A stretch of DNA of 49,577 nucleotides from Sulfuricella sp. (GTDB taxonomy: Bacteria; Pseudomonadota; Gammaproteobacteria; Burkholderiales; Sulfuricellaceae), in the NCBI GenBank assembly GCA_028714315.1, contig JAQTMN010000001.1, forward strand, positions 1 to 49,577, written 5' to 3'. Below the pieces are notes generated by a model. The model was not told where the DNA came from. It searched no databases and was given only the letters and a program-made list of their open reading frames with translations. This document shows positions 15,049-26,374 of this stretch, in pieces (within the stretch, counting starts at the first letter, position 1; the number at the start of each line of letters is the position of its first letter). The position numbers and the translations under genes are program-made.

Positions 15049-15068
15049 ATTCAAACGATAATTTGAAT
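15049..15068. promoter_or_regulatory. Candidate ArsR-type operator O1 in the dsrE promoter
   Basis: ATTCAAACGATAATTTGAAT, a perfect 7-bp inverted repeat with a 6-bp spacer. It begins two bases downstream of the -10 box of the minus-strand promoter and covers the expected start of transcription, a position where a repressor would block initiation. The core TCAAA-N6-TTTGA is shared with the site at 15846-15863 and resembles operators of ArsR/CadC family repressors. Confidence 0.7.
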
Positions 15069-15070
15069 TA

Positions 15071-15100
15071 AGTATGCATGGATAACCACGGAACTGTCAA
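15071..15100 (-). promoter_or_regulatory. Sigma-70 promoter for the dsrE-tauE run
   Basis: On the minus strand a perfect -35 TTGACA (15095-15100) is followed, after 18 bp, by CATACT (15071-15076). It directs transcription to dsrE at 14935, giving a leader of roughly 130 nt that contains the operator and the 11-bp repeats. It sits in the gap downstream of the ArsR-rhodanese gene. Confidence 0.7.
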
Positions 15101-15130
15101 TTAATTTTTTTGGAAGGGTTACAACACTGC

Positions 15131-15790
15131 TTATTGATCTATGGGAAGCCGATCCACCTTCCACTCCGGGAAGCCGTCTTCAAGCCGGCGAGCCCGGTGG
15201 CCGTGCCGGCGCAACTGCTCCACCGCCTCGAAGGCCAGCATGCAATAAGGGCCACGGCAGTAGGCAACGATCTCCTGGTCGTGCGGCAACTCGCTCAACC
15301 GTTTCGGCAGCGATTCAAGGGGTATGTTGACCGCCCCTGGGATATGGCCAGCCTCATATTCGGCGGGCGGGCGAACGTCGATTACCATCGCCTCTCCCGA
15401 TTGCACCATCCCCAGAAGCTCGTCGCGGCGGACCGGAGTCAGGTTGTCCCGGCTTTCGAAGTTTTCGCGCACGATGCGCTCCACCTCGGCCAGATGCCGT
15501 TCCGCCACATAACGGATATCCGCCATCAGCGACAGTATTTTTTCATCCGTCAGGCTGTAAATGACCTGGGTTCCCTCCCGGCGCGATTGGGCCAACCCGC
15601 CTTCGCGCAGGATTTGAAGGTGATGCGAGGTATTGGCGACTGACATGCCGCTCACTTGCGCCAAGGCGTCCACGCCTCGTTCGCCTTGGGCAAGCGCTTC
15701 CAGCAATTCAAGCCGATTGGCGCTGGCGAGCGCTTTCGCGACTCGGGCAAAATTTTCTAAAAGCTTCTTTTTCGGCGCGGCGGCGGCCAT
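15131..15790 (-). CDS. ArsR-family repressor fused to a rhodanese domain
   Basis: 219 residues from ATG 15790. Residues 8-100 are a winged helix of the ArsR type (recognition helix around VANTSHHLQILREGG). Residues 115-215 are a rhodanese domain with signature VIDVRPPAEYEAGHIPGA and active-site loop AYCRGPYC (Cys178, Cys183). These are the only cysteines in the protein: the ELCVCDL metal site of ArsR is replaced (DALAQVSGM), and there is no Cys pair in the DNA-binding half. Sensing is therefore likely to go through persulfidation of the rhodanese cysteines (inference). A good promoter 24 nt upstream fixes the start; longer frames would begin upstream of it. Operator-like sites flank both this gene and dsrE. 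Confidence 0.9.
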   Translation of the reverse strand: MAAAAPKKKLLENFARVAKALASANRLELLEALAQGERGVDALAQVSGMSVANTSHHLQILREGGLAQSRREGTQVIYSLTDEKILSLMADIRYVAERHLAEVERIVRENFESRDNLTPVRRDELLGMVQSGEAMVIDVRPPAEYEAGHIPGAVNIPLESLPKRLSELPHDQEIVAYCRGPYCMLAFEAVEQLRRHGHRARRLEDGFPEWKVDRLPIDQ

Positions 15791-15820
15791 GGGATAGCGA
15801 AGAAAGTGAACGATCAAGCC

Positions 15821-15850
15821 ATTATATTCGCTTCTGCATGGCGTAATCAA
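15821..15850 (-). promoter_or_regulatory. Sigma-70 promoter of the ArsR-rhodanese gene
   Basis: Minus strand: -35 TTGATT (15845-15850), 18-bp spacer, consensus -10 TATAAT (15821-15826). Transcription would begin near 15814, about 24 nt before the ATG at 15790. The -35 box lies inside the inverted repeat at 15846-15863, which suggests autoregulation. Confidence 0.7.
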
Positions 15851-15863
15851 AGAAGCATTTGAT
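15846..15863. promoter_or_regulatory. Candidate ArsR-type operator O2 over the regulator's own -35 box
   Basis: ATCAAAGAAGCATTTGAT: 6-bp arms, 6-bp spacer, same TCAAA-N6-TTTGA core as the site at 15049-15068. It overlaps the -35 hexamer of the regulator gene, where bound protein would exclude RNA polymerase. It lies between the ftsB stop (15867) and the regulator. Confidence 0.65.
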
Positions 15864-15866
15864 AAC

Positions 15867-16190
15867 TTACGGCGCGGCTTTTTTGGGCGCCTCCGGCGAT
15901 GGGGGCACCGGAGGTTTCTGCTCTTCCAGCACCTGGAAGAAAATCTCGTCACGCTTGATCATGCCCAGCTCGCTGCGGGCGCGCTCCTCGATGGCTTCGT
16001 AGCCTTGTTTGAGATCGCGCACCTCGGCGTCGAGCGAGGCGTTGCGCGCCGTCAGGTTCTGGTTGATTTCCTTCTGCTGCGTCGCCGCCCGGTCCACCTC
16101 CCATACCCGCAGCCAACTGCCCTTCCCCAGCCACAAGGGATATTGAAGCGCGGCAATCAGTGCGACGAGTATGAGAGTCAGCCAGCGCAT
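15867..16190 (-). CDS. ftsB: Cell division protein FtsB
   Basis: 107 residues. Short cytoplasmic start, one membrane helix (about 3-21), then a periplasmic coiled coil (around 38-70) with [23 protein letters not shown], the conserved FtsB/DivIC end motif in which the GMIK-DE-F segment contacts FtsL/FtsQ. A proline-rich tail ([12 protein letters not shown]) ends the protein. It bridges FtsL and FtsQ in the divisome. It follows enolase by one base between stop and start, the normal betaproteobacterial order eno-ftsB. Confidence 0.93.
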   Translation of the reverse strand: MRWLTLILVALIAALQYPLWLGKGSWLRVWEVDRAATQQKEINQNLTARNASLDAEVRDLKQGYEAIEERARSELGMIKRDEIFFQVLEEQKPPVPPSPEAPKKAAP

Positions 16191-16191
16191 G

Positions 16192-20126
<3,935 letters not shown>

Positions 20127-20140
20127 CAAAATCAAAAAGC

Positions 20141-20380
20141 ATGGCCAACGTCAACCTGGAAACGCTCAAACCTGGCGAAGCCGCCACGATTGCCGCCGTC
20201 CATACCGACCGGGCGCTGCTCCATAGGTTGGCAGCACTGGGATTCCGCGTCGGCAAGCGCGTCGAAGTGATCCGGCTCGGCCGGTTTTCCGGCCCGCTCC
20301 ATGTCCGCATCGGCGCGACCGACATCATGCTGCGGCGGAAAGAAGCCAAAAAAATCGAAGTCCAGCCCCTCGCCCGATGA
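20141..20380 (+). CDS. feoA: Ferrous iron transport protein A
   Basis: 79 residues, an SH3-like beta-barrel of the FeoA family. The usual pattern is visible: LKPGEAATIAAV, then LLHRLAALGFRVGKRVEVIRLG, then GPLHVRIGATDIMLRRKEAKKIEV. It is a small cytoplasmic partner that supports FeoB. Its stop overlaps the feoB start by 4 nt (ATGA). It is transcribed divergently from pyrG, with a Fur-like site in the 153-bp gap. Confidence 0.95.
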   Translation: MANVNLETLKPGEAATIAAVHTDRALLHRLAALGFRVGKRVEVIRLGRFSGPLHVRIGATDIMLRRKEAKKIEVQPLAR

Positions 20381-22164
20381 AACGCCTCGCCCTCATCGGC
20401 ATGCCGAATACCGGCAAGTCCACCTTTTTCAACCGCGCCACCGGCGCCTCTGCCCGAGTCGGCAACTGGCCGGGCATCACCGTCGATCTGCTCGGCGCCA
20501 AACTGCCGCTCGCCGGCGAAATGGTCGAACTGGTCGATTTGCCGGGGATTTACGACTTGCACGGCTTCTCGGACGACGAGCAGGTGGTGCGCCACTTCCT
20601 GGAAAAAAACCCGGTCGATCTGGTTGTCATCATCCTCAACGCCACGCAGATCGAGCGCCAGTTGAGTCTGGCGCTGCAAATCAAGCAGCTGTGCCTGCCC
20701 GCCGTGCTGCTGCTGAACATGGCCGACGAAGCGAAAAAATTCGGCATCAGCGTCGATGCCCCAAAAATGTCCGACGCGCTGGGCATGCCGGTCGCGCTGC
20801 TCAGCGCGAAATACGGCAACGGCTATCAGGACGCGCACCGGATCATCGCCCAGTCCGTGCAAAACAGCACCCCGGTACCACCGGAAAAATTGCAAGTCCT
20901 GCTGGCGGCCGACGACCAGATCGAAAGCGACATGGAGGCCGTGCTCAAAAATACCGTGCAAGTCCCGGTACAGCTGTCCGACAAGCTCACCACCCGGCTC
21001 GATAGCTTCATGCTCCATCCCTGGCTCGGGCTGCCGCTGTTTTTCCTGATCATGTATCTGCTGTTCCAGGCGATTTTCCTGCTCGGCAAACCCCTTCAGG
21101 ATGGCGTCGCCTGGTTATTGGAGGCGTTCAGGCAGGGCGCGCTGGAGCCTGTGCTGGCGGGTTTGCCGGCGGCGCTGCACGGCCTGTTGATCGAAGGCAT
21201 TTACAACGGCGTCGGCACCGTCGCCACTTTCGTGCCCGTCATCGTGCTGTTTTTCCTGTTCATGGCGCTGGTGGAAGACAGCGGCTATCTGTCCCGCGCC
21301 GCGTTCCTGATGGATGCGCTGATGGCCAAGCTGGGGCTGGATGGGCGCAGTTTCGTGATGATGCTGCTCGGGTTCGGCTGCAACGTGCCGGCGCTGATGG
21401 GCACGCGCGTAATGCGCTCGCGCAGCCTTCGCCTGCTCACCATGCTGGTGATCCCGTTTTCGCTGTGCTCGGCGCGGCTGCAGGTATTCGTTTTCATCAC
21501 GGCAGCGATTTTCTCGCCCAAGGCGGCGCCGCTCGTGCTGTTCAGCCTGTATCTGTTCAGCTTCACCGCCGCCTTCGCCACCGCGATTTTGTTCAAGAAC
21601 CGCTTCCGGAACAACGAGCCTTTCATTCTCGAACTGCCGCCCTACCGCTTTCCGACCCTGCGCCAGATGGTGCTGCGCGGCTGGCACGAAGTACGGCATT
21701 TTCTCGGCCGCGCCAGCAAATTCATCATTGCCGGGGTGGTGCTGGTCTGGATGCTCACGCACTTTCCCCAGGGCGCGGCGGCAGGCGGCATCAATACCTG
21801 GGCCGGCATGATCGGCCACTTCATGCAGCCGCTGCTCGCGCCCATCGGCATCGACCAGCAGCTTGCCATTGCCCTGATTTTCGGTTTTGTCGCAAAGGAA
21901 ATCGTGGTCGGTTCGCTGGCCGTCATCTACGGCCTCGAGGGAAGCGCCCTCACCGGCATGATGGCGCACCAGCTGGATTGGGTGCAGGCATACAGCTTCA
22001 TGCTGTTCACCCTGATTTACACGCCTTGCCTTTCCACCATCGCCACCATTCGCAGCGAATCGAAAAGCGTGGCCTTTACCGTGGTTGCAGTGGCCTTTCC
22101 GCTCGCGCTGGCATGGCTGCTCAGCTTCGCGTTTTATCAGGCGGCAAGAGCATTAGGATATTAG
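20377..22164 (+). CDS. feoB: Ferrous iron transporter FeoB (short form)
   Basis: 595 residues against about 770 in E. coli. The N-terminal G domain has G1 GMPNTGKST, the switch region with WPGITVD, G3 DLPGIYD and NMAD as the base-recognition motif. A helical spacer leads to the membrane part with two gate motifs (for example GFGCNVPALMGTRVMRS) and about eight to ten helices. It imports Fe2+ across the inner membrane in low-oxygen conditions. The shorter length comes from a compact membrane part; no FeoC follows. Its 3' end overlaps the convergent RNA methyltransferase by 12 nt. Confidence 0.95.
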   Translation: MKRLALIGMPNTGKSTFFNRATGASARVGNWPGITVDLLGAKLPLAGEMVELVDLPGIYDLHGFSDDEQVVRHFLEKNPVDLVVIILNATQIERQLSLALQIKQLCLPAVLLLNMADEAKKFGISVDAPKMSDALGMPVALLSAKYGNGYQDAHRIIAQSVQNSTPVPPEKLQVLLAADDQIESDMEAVLKNTVQVPVQLSDKLTTRLDSFMLHPWLGLPLFFLIMYLLFQAIFLLGKPLQDGVAWLLEAFRQGALEPVLAGLPAALHGLLIEGIYNGVGTVATFVPVIVLFFLFMALVEDSGYLSRAAFLMDALMAKLGLDGRSFVMMLLGFGCNVPALMGTRVMRSRSLRLLTMLVIPFSLCSARLQVFVFITAAIFSPKAAPLVLFSLYLFSFTAAFATAILFKNRFRNNEPFILELPPYRFPTLRQMVLRGWHEVRHFLGRASKFIIAGVVLVWMLTHFPQGAAAGGINTWAGMIGHFMQPLLAPIGIDQQLAIALIFGFVAKEIVVGSLAVIYGLEGSALTGMMAHQLDWVQAYSFMLFTLIYTPCLSTIATIRSESKSVAFTVVAVAFPLALAWLLSFAFYQAARALGY

Positions 22165-22947
22165 CCGCGGGCTTGCCGGGCCAACCTGGCGGACCCGCTC
22201 AAAAAAACAGATCGCAGCTGCCGCCGCCGCATTCAGAGACTCGGCCGTACCGGGCATGGGAATGGTTACCTTGCTGTGGGCGGTTTCCAGCAGCCGCGCG
22301 GAGATTCCGGCGCCCTCATTGCCGATGACGAATGCCACGTCCCCGCGCAAATCCAGGTCAAACAGGTTTTTTTCCGCGTGCAAAATCGTTGCGACAACGA
22401 GCCCGGAAAAGCTCCGTGCACGCTCCGCCAGGTCGCTGTGCTCGTGAATCGACAAATGGAAGTGCGCGCCCATGCCGGCCCTCAGCACCTTGGGCGACCA
22501 GGCGTCGGCGCATCCTTGCGACAGGTAAATATGGCCGATTCCGGCCGCCGCCGCGGAGCGCAGGATCGAGCCCAGATTGCCGGGATCCTGGATGTCTTCC
22601 AGCAGCACGCAGCAGCCGGTTCCGTCCGTGGCCGCGGCCGGAATGCGGATCAGCGCGGCAATCCCGGTCGGCGTGTCCACAGTGGAAAGCTCGCGAAACA
22701 ATTCGTCGCTCAGCACGACCGCATTCGCCGCCGGTGTTTCATTGAGAAAACGCCCGATTTCCGGATGCTCCTGGCCTGAGACCGAGACAAAAACGGTTTC
22801 CGGCAGGAAGCCCGCCAGACTGTAGGCGGACACCAGATGAATGCCGTCGAGCAATGTCCTGCCCGCCTTCCGGCGCTCCTTGGCGGAAGCAGCAAGTTTC
22901 TTCACGCTCTTGAACAGCGGGTTTTCCCTTGATGTAATGGTTTTCAT
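22153..22947 (-). CDS. SpoU/TrmH family RNA 2'-O-methyltransferase
   Basis: 264 residues. An N-terminal substrate-binding domain starts KTITSRENPLFKSVKKLA (typical of the RlmB/TsnR branch). The C-terminal SPOUT knot has motif 1 LEDIQDPGNLGSILRSA, motif 2 FVIGNEGAGIS and motif 3 IPMPGTAESLNAAAAAA. It transfers a methyl group from SAM to a ribose in rRNA or tRNA; the target cannot be told from sequence. ATG 22947 is preferred because it matches family N-termini; an in-frame ATG at 22977 is possible. It is divergent from the senB-like gene. Confidence 0.9.
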   Translation of the reverse strand: MKTITSRENPLFKSVKKLAASAKERRKAGRTLLDGIHLVSAYSLAGFLPETVFVSVSGQEHPEIGRFLNETPAANAVVLSDELFRELSTVDTPTGIAALIRIPAAATDGTGCCVLLEDIQDPGNLGSILRSAAAAGIGHIYLSQGCADAWSPKVLRAGMGAHFHLSIHEHSDLAERARSFSGLVVATILHAEKNLFDLDLRGDVAFVIGNEGAGISARLLETAHSKVTIPMPGTAESLNAAAAAAICFFERVRQVGPASPRLIS

Positions 22948-23006
22948 GATGGTATCGTCGGCGAGCACGCTCGCCATCGTTTGGCCAGCTCTCTGTCAGG
23001 TTTCTT

Positions 23007-24002
23007 ATGAAGATCGTCATCGTAACACCGGCTGCCGCCCGCGTCAGGAACGGCAATCGCAACACCGCGCAACGCTGGGCCGGCATGCTGCGCCAGCTGG
23101 GGCATCGGGTCAGCATACAGGTCGAGTGGGACGGCAAGGAGGCGGACCTGATGCTGGCCCTTCACGCCCGTCGCAGCCACGCCTCCATCAAGCGTTTTGC
23201 CGAGTGCCGGCCGCATGCGCCGCTGGTCGTGGTCCTGACCGGCACCGATTTGTACCGCGACATCCGGGTGGACGCCCACGCCCAGGAATCGCTGCGACTG
23301 GCCACGCGCCTGGTGGTGCTGCAGGAAATGGCGCCCAACGAACTGTCCCAAAATCTCCGGGAAAAAACTCATGTGATCTACCAATCCGCGGACTTGCTCA
23401 AGCCGGCCGCGCCTTCGAAGCGCCATTTCGACATTTGCGTGATCGGCAATCTGCGCGAGGAAAAAGACCCATTCCGTTGCGCCCTTGCTTCAGCAAGACT
23501 GCCGGCGGATTCGAGCATCCTTGTCCGCCACGCGGGACGCGCCCTGGACGACCGCATGGCGCGCCAGGCGCAGGAACTGATGAGCCACAACCCCCGCTAC
23601 CGCTGGCTCGGCGAACGTCCGCATTGGCAAGTGCGCAGGGAACTGGCGCGCTGCCGGCTGCTGGTCGTCAGCTCGATCATGGAAGGCGGCGCCAACGTGA
23701 TTTCCGAGGCGCTGGCGGCAGGCGTGCCGGTGATTGCCTCTGATGTGCCGGGCAACATCGGGATGCTGGGCGCCGGTTACACCGGCTACTATCCATGTGG
23801 AGATGAAGAAGCGCTGGCCGGGGCGCTTTATCGGGCGGAAACCAACGCAGCTTTCTACGACGGGCTGAAAACGCAATGCGATAAACGCAAGGACCTGGTT
23901 CTCAGGGAACGCGAGCAAGCCGGCCTGGAGACGCTGATCGCCGCCGCTACTTCCGCGCCAAGTGCGCCAAGCCCTCCGCCGCCCTCAGGCAAAGCGCCTT
24001 GA
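23007..24002 (+). CDS. senB: SenB-like selenosugar synthase (TIGR04348-type glycosyltransferase)
   Basis: 331 residues, GT-B fold. The N-terminal PAAARVRNGNRNTAQRWA, the LALHARRSHASI segment and VVLTGTDLY are the marks of the family first named TIGR04348 and shown to include SenB, which joins selenophosphate to UDP-sugar to make selenosugar for selenoneine. The C-terminal half has the nucleotide-sugar site SSIMEGGANVISEALAAGVPVIAS. The proline-rich tail is nonconserved. No senA (selenoneine synthase) or senC/selD is present within the window. The last 56 bp overlap the convergent HDOD gene. Assignment to the family is firm; activity on selenium is inferred. Confidence 0.82.
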   Translation: MKIVIVTPAAARVRNGNRNTAQRWAGMLRQLGHRVSIQVEWDGKEADLMLALHARRSHASIKRFAECRPHAPLVVVLTGTDLYRDIRVDAHAQESLRLATRLVVLQEMAPNELSQNLREKTHVIYQSADLLKPAAPSKRHFDICVIGNLREEKDPFRCALASARLPADSSILVRHAGRALDDRMARQAQELMSHNPRYRWLGERPHWQVRRELARCRLLVVSSIMEGGANVISEALAAGVPVIASDVPGNIGMLGAGYTGYYPCGDEEALAGALYRAETNAAFYDGLKTQCDKRKDLVLREREQAGLETLIAAATSAPSAPSPPPPSGKAP

Positions 24003-25398
24003 ATCCCTGGTAGCTGTGCTCGTCGAGGGCGCATTCCCCGTGCTTCCGGTCGGCGTAGAACAGGCCCACCGGCTTGCCGTGCACGAATAGCGACATCGCG
24101 AAGAAATCGCCGTGCCCGATCATTTGCTGCGTCGCGAACGGGATCATCGGCTCCAGCACCTTCCGGTTCTGTTCACTAAACCAGAGGCTCTGCACCTTCT
24201 CCATCAGCCGGCAGAAAAGCTGCGGCGCGCCCAGGTCAATATTGAATTGCTGCAACGGCGATCCCGCCTCCGCGCCGATCACGTATTTGGCCTTCAAGGC
24301 ACTGCGGTCGGCGGTCATCAACGCGAACACCACGCGGTTCAAGCCGATGCCCTGGTGCATTCCTTTCAGTACCAGCGACATCATGTCGTGCAGATTCAAT
24401 GTGCCGTCCAGATGCGCGGAGATTTCCCCCATGATCTGCCGCAGCACGTCGGCGCGAGGCATCAAACAGGCCTCGGCGGGTTCTTCCTCCTCGGCCGACG
24501 GCTCTGCTTCGTCATCCGGTTCGGCGGGCCATTCGCCCGGCAGCATCGGCAGCCAGCTCGCCGACGGTGGCACTCCATACCATTCCCAGTGACGCGCCAC
24601 CACGATGGCATTGCGCTGGACATTTTCCACGGCCTGGTCAAACGAGGCGTGCAACATGTGGGCAATCACCTCGTAATCGGCCATTAGCAGCGCTCCGCGC
24701 CAGCCCGATTCGGCATGGCGCGCCACCGACGCGGCCATGATTACGCCCAGCATGCGCGGCCGCGATGCGCCCTCGGCATGCATGAAGGATTGCATCAGTT
24801 CCGGCAGGTTCCATGCTTCCGCCAGGGCGAATTGCAGCTCGCGCAAATCGAATCCCAGGACCGCTTTTTCCGCATCGACCAGGCCGGTTTTGTTGCGCCG
24901 CGATTGTTTCAGTATCTGTCCGGCCAAATCGGGCGCGCAGCACCACAGCACGATTTCACCCAAATCATAAAGCAAGGCGCCGATATACACTTCCTCGGAT
25001 TTCATGTCCGCATGGAGTATCGCCCAGTCGCGCGCCTGCCATGCGGCATGATGCGCCCGGCTCAAAACCTGCATCAGCCCGGACAACGCACCATCCGCCA
25101 AACTGTCCTCGACGGCCTTGAGATCGACGTGGCGGTTGAAGAATGGGATGACGCCCATCATTACCACGGCATGCTCGATGGTCGTGATTTCGTTGCTGAG
25201 GCGGCTGCGCGACATGCCGTTGACCAAGCGCAGGACTTTCAGCGTCATCAGGGGGTCGCGCAGCACGGTTTCGGCAATCTGGCCGGCGCTCACCCGTTCC
25301 GCCTTGGCCGCCAGCTTGCCGAGCTCCGTAATGGTGCGCCGTAATACCGGCAGATCGCGGGCCTTCAGTTCGTCCAGCCATTCCCCGATGGGCTTCAT
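23947..25398 (-). CDS. HDOD-domain signalling protein with C-terminal GAF-like domain
   Basis: 483 residues. Residues 15-215 form an HDOD domain, a catalytically silent HD-type fold, with LRDPLMTLKVLRLVN, EHAVVMMGV and the GALLYDLGEIVL helix. A linker rich in Glu/Asp (about 295-312) leads to a C-terminal region (about 325-483) that looks like a GAF domain (GIGLNRVVFALM...FVHGKPVGLFYADR). Such proteins link second-messenger or redox cues to motility and stress. It overlaps the methyltransferase upstream by 4 nt (ATGA) and the senB-like gene tail to tail. Confidence 0.85.
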   Translation of the reverse strand: MKPIGEWLDELKARDLPVLRRTITELGKLAAKAERVSAGQIAETVLRDPLMTLKVLRLVNGMSRSRLSNEITTIEHAVVMMGVIPFFNRHVDLKAVEDSLADGALSGLMQVLSRAHHAAWQARDWAILHADMKSEEVYIGALLYDLGEIVLWCCAPDLAGQILKQSRRNKTGLVDAEKAVLGFDLRELQFALAEAWNLPELMQSFMHAEGASRPRMLGVIMAASVARHAESGWRGALLMADYEVIAHMLHASFDQAVENVQRNAIVVARHWEWYGVPPSASWLPMLPGEWPAEPDDEAEPSAEEEEPAEACLMPRADVLRQIMGEISAHLDGTLNLHDMMSLVLKGMHQGIGLNRVVFALMTADRSALKAKYVIGAEAGSPLQQFNIDLGAPQLFCRLMEKVQSLWFSEQNRKVLEPMIPFATQQMIGHGDFFAMSLFVHGKPVGLFYADRKHGECALDEHSYQGFKALCLRAAEGLAHLARK

Positions 25399-26330
25399 GA
25401 CGCCGCTCCCGTGAGGCGTGCGGTGGGCACGCGATAGACATAAAGCCGGGAACGGTGAAAATCAACCAGTTCGACGATGTGTTCCGGTTCGATTCCGGGC
25501 ACGGAAAAGGTGTTGCTGATGAAACGGCTGCCGGGCGCCATTTCCCCGCACGCCTTGGCCCAAAGCCTGGCCATGGGGACCGGCGACAGATAGGCGTAAA
25601 CGATGTCATGATCAGCCAGGCTATGCTTCCAGAAATCCCCCCACCCGATTTGGTATCTCCCCTGCCCCACCCATTTTCTCAGCCACGCCAACGCGAAAGG
25701 CAACGGCGCGATTTCCATGCCGTGAAATCGTCCGTCGGGGCGCCTCATGCTGAGGTAGCCCAGCATGCCGCCCAGTCCCGCGCCGACGTCAAGCAGGCTG
25801 AATCCCGGTTCGACCGGCAGCAGCTCGGCCACTGCTGCCCAGGCCTTGCGGCTGGACAGGTACAGCGGCACCTGGCTGCGAAATACGCTCCAATAGGCAA
25901 GAAACAGCGCCAGGAATGCGGCGAGAAACCAGGCGGGGGAAAGGCCGAAAGACAGTGTCCCGGCCAGCGCCGGCACGAACAGCAGGTTTATCGGCAGCCA
26001 CCAGGATGCCAGCCCCAGGCGGATGCCGATGGCGACAGCAAGTCCGCCCTGAGCGAAGACGCCAGGAACCAGGCCGAGATCGACCCCAAGGAAGGCGAGC
26101 GCAGGCACCAGCACCATCATGATCAGCAACGCGGCAATCACCTGGGCAATCAGGGCCAGCAAAGACGGCGGCAGCGCACCAAACCATGGTGAGGGAGCCG
26201 ATGCGGACGCACCGTGCGCGATAGCACGGGCATCATCGCAAACGGCAGGTTTAGCGTGCAACTCGCGTAGCGTGACCTCGTCCCCCTCGCCCGCTTGCGG
26301 GAGAGGGCTGGGGGAGAGGGAAACGCTCAT
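25395..26330 (-). CDS. Membrane-anchored class I SAM-dependent methyltransferase-like protein
   Basis: About 311 residues if ATG 26330 is used. Two or three pairs of hydrophobic helices (about 50-150 from that start) precede a Rossmann-type domain with SAM motif I LLDVGAGLGGML, an acidic end of strand 2 (GMEIAPLP) and a motif near DHDIVYAYLSP. The substrate is unknown. The start is uncertain: residues 1-30 or so come from a dispersed repeat (26251-26374). A TTG near 26260 or one within SLLALIAQ is also possible. A longer frame from 26408 would overlap motB. It is coupled to the HDOD gene by a 4-nt overlap. Confidence 0.75.
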   Translation of the reverse strand: MSVSLSPSPLPQAGEGDEVTLRELHAKPAVCDDARAIAHGASASAPSPWFGALPPSLLALIAQVIAALLIMMVLVPALAFLGVDLGLVPGVFAQGGLAVAIGIRLGLASWWLPINLLFVPALAGTLSFGLSPAWFLAAFLALFLAYWSVFRSQVPLYLSSRKAWAAVAELLPVEPGFSLLDVGAGLGGMLGYLSMRRPDGRFHGMEIAPLPFALAWLRKWVGQGRYQIGWGDFWKHSLADHDIVYAYLSPVPMARLWAKACGEMAPGSRFISNTFSVPGIEPEHIVELVDFHRSRLYVYRVPTARLTGAAS

Positions 26331-26374
26331 GGCGGTCGCCGTTTCCGGTTCGGAGCGGCGATCGCCATGACCGT
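26251..26374. repeat. Composite dispersed element, second full copy (reverse)
   Basis: Read on the minus strand: ACGGTCATGGCGATCGCC ... GGCGACCGCCATGAGCGTT, then CCCTCTCCCCCAGCCCTCTC, a CCCGCAAGCGGG hairpin, GGTCACGCTACGCGAGTTGC and ACGCTAAA. It matches 9034-9162 part for part. It abuts the motB stop codon (TGA at 26374-26376) and reads in frame into the membrane methyltransferase. Confidence 0.75.
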
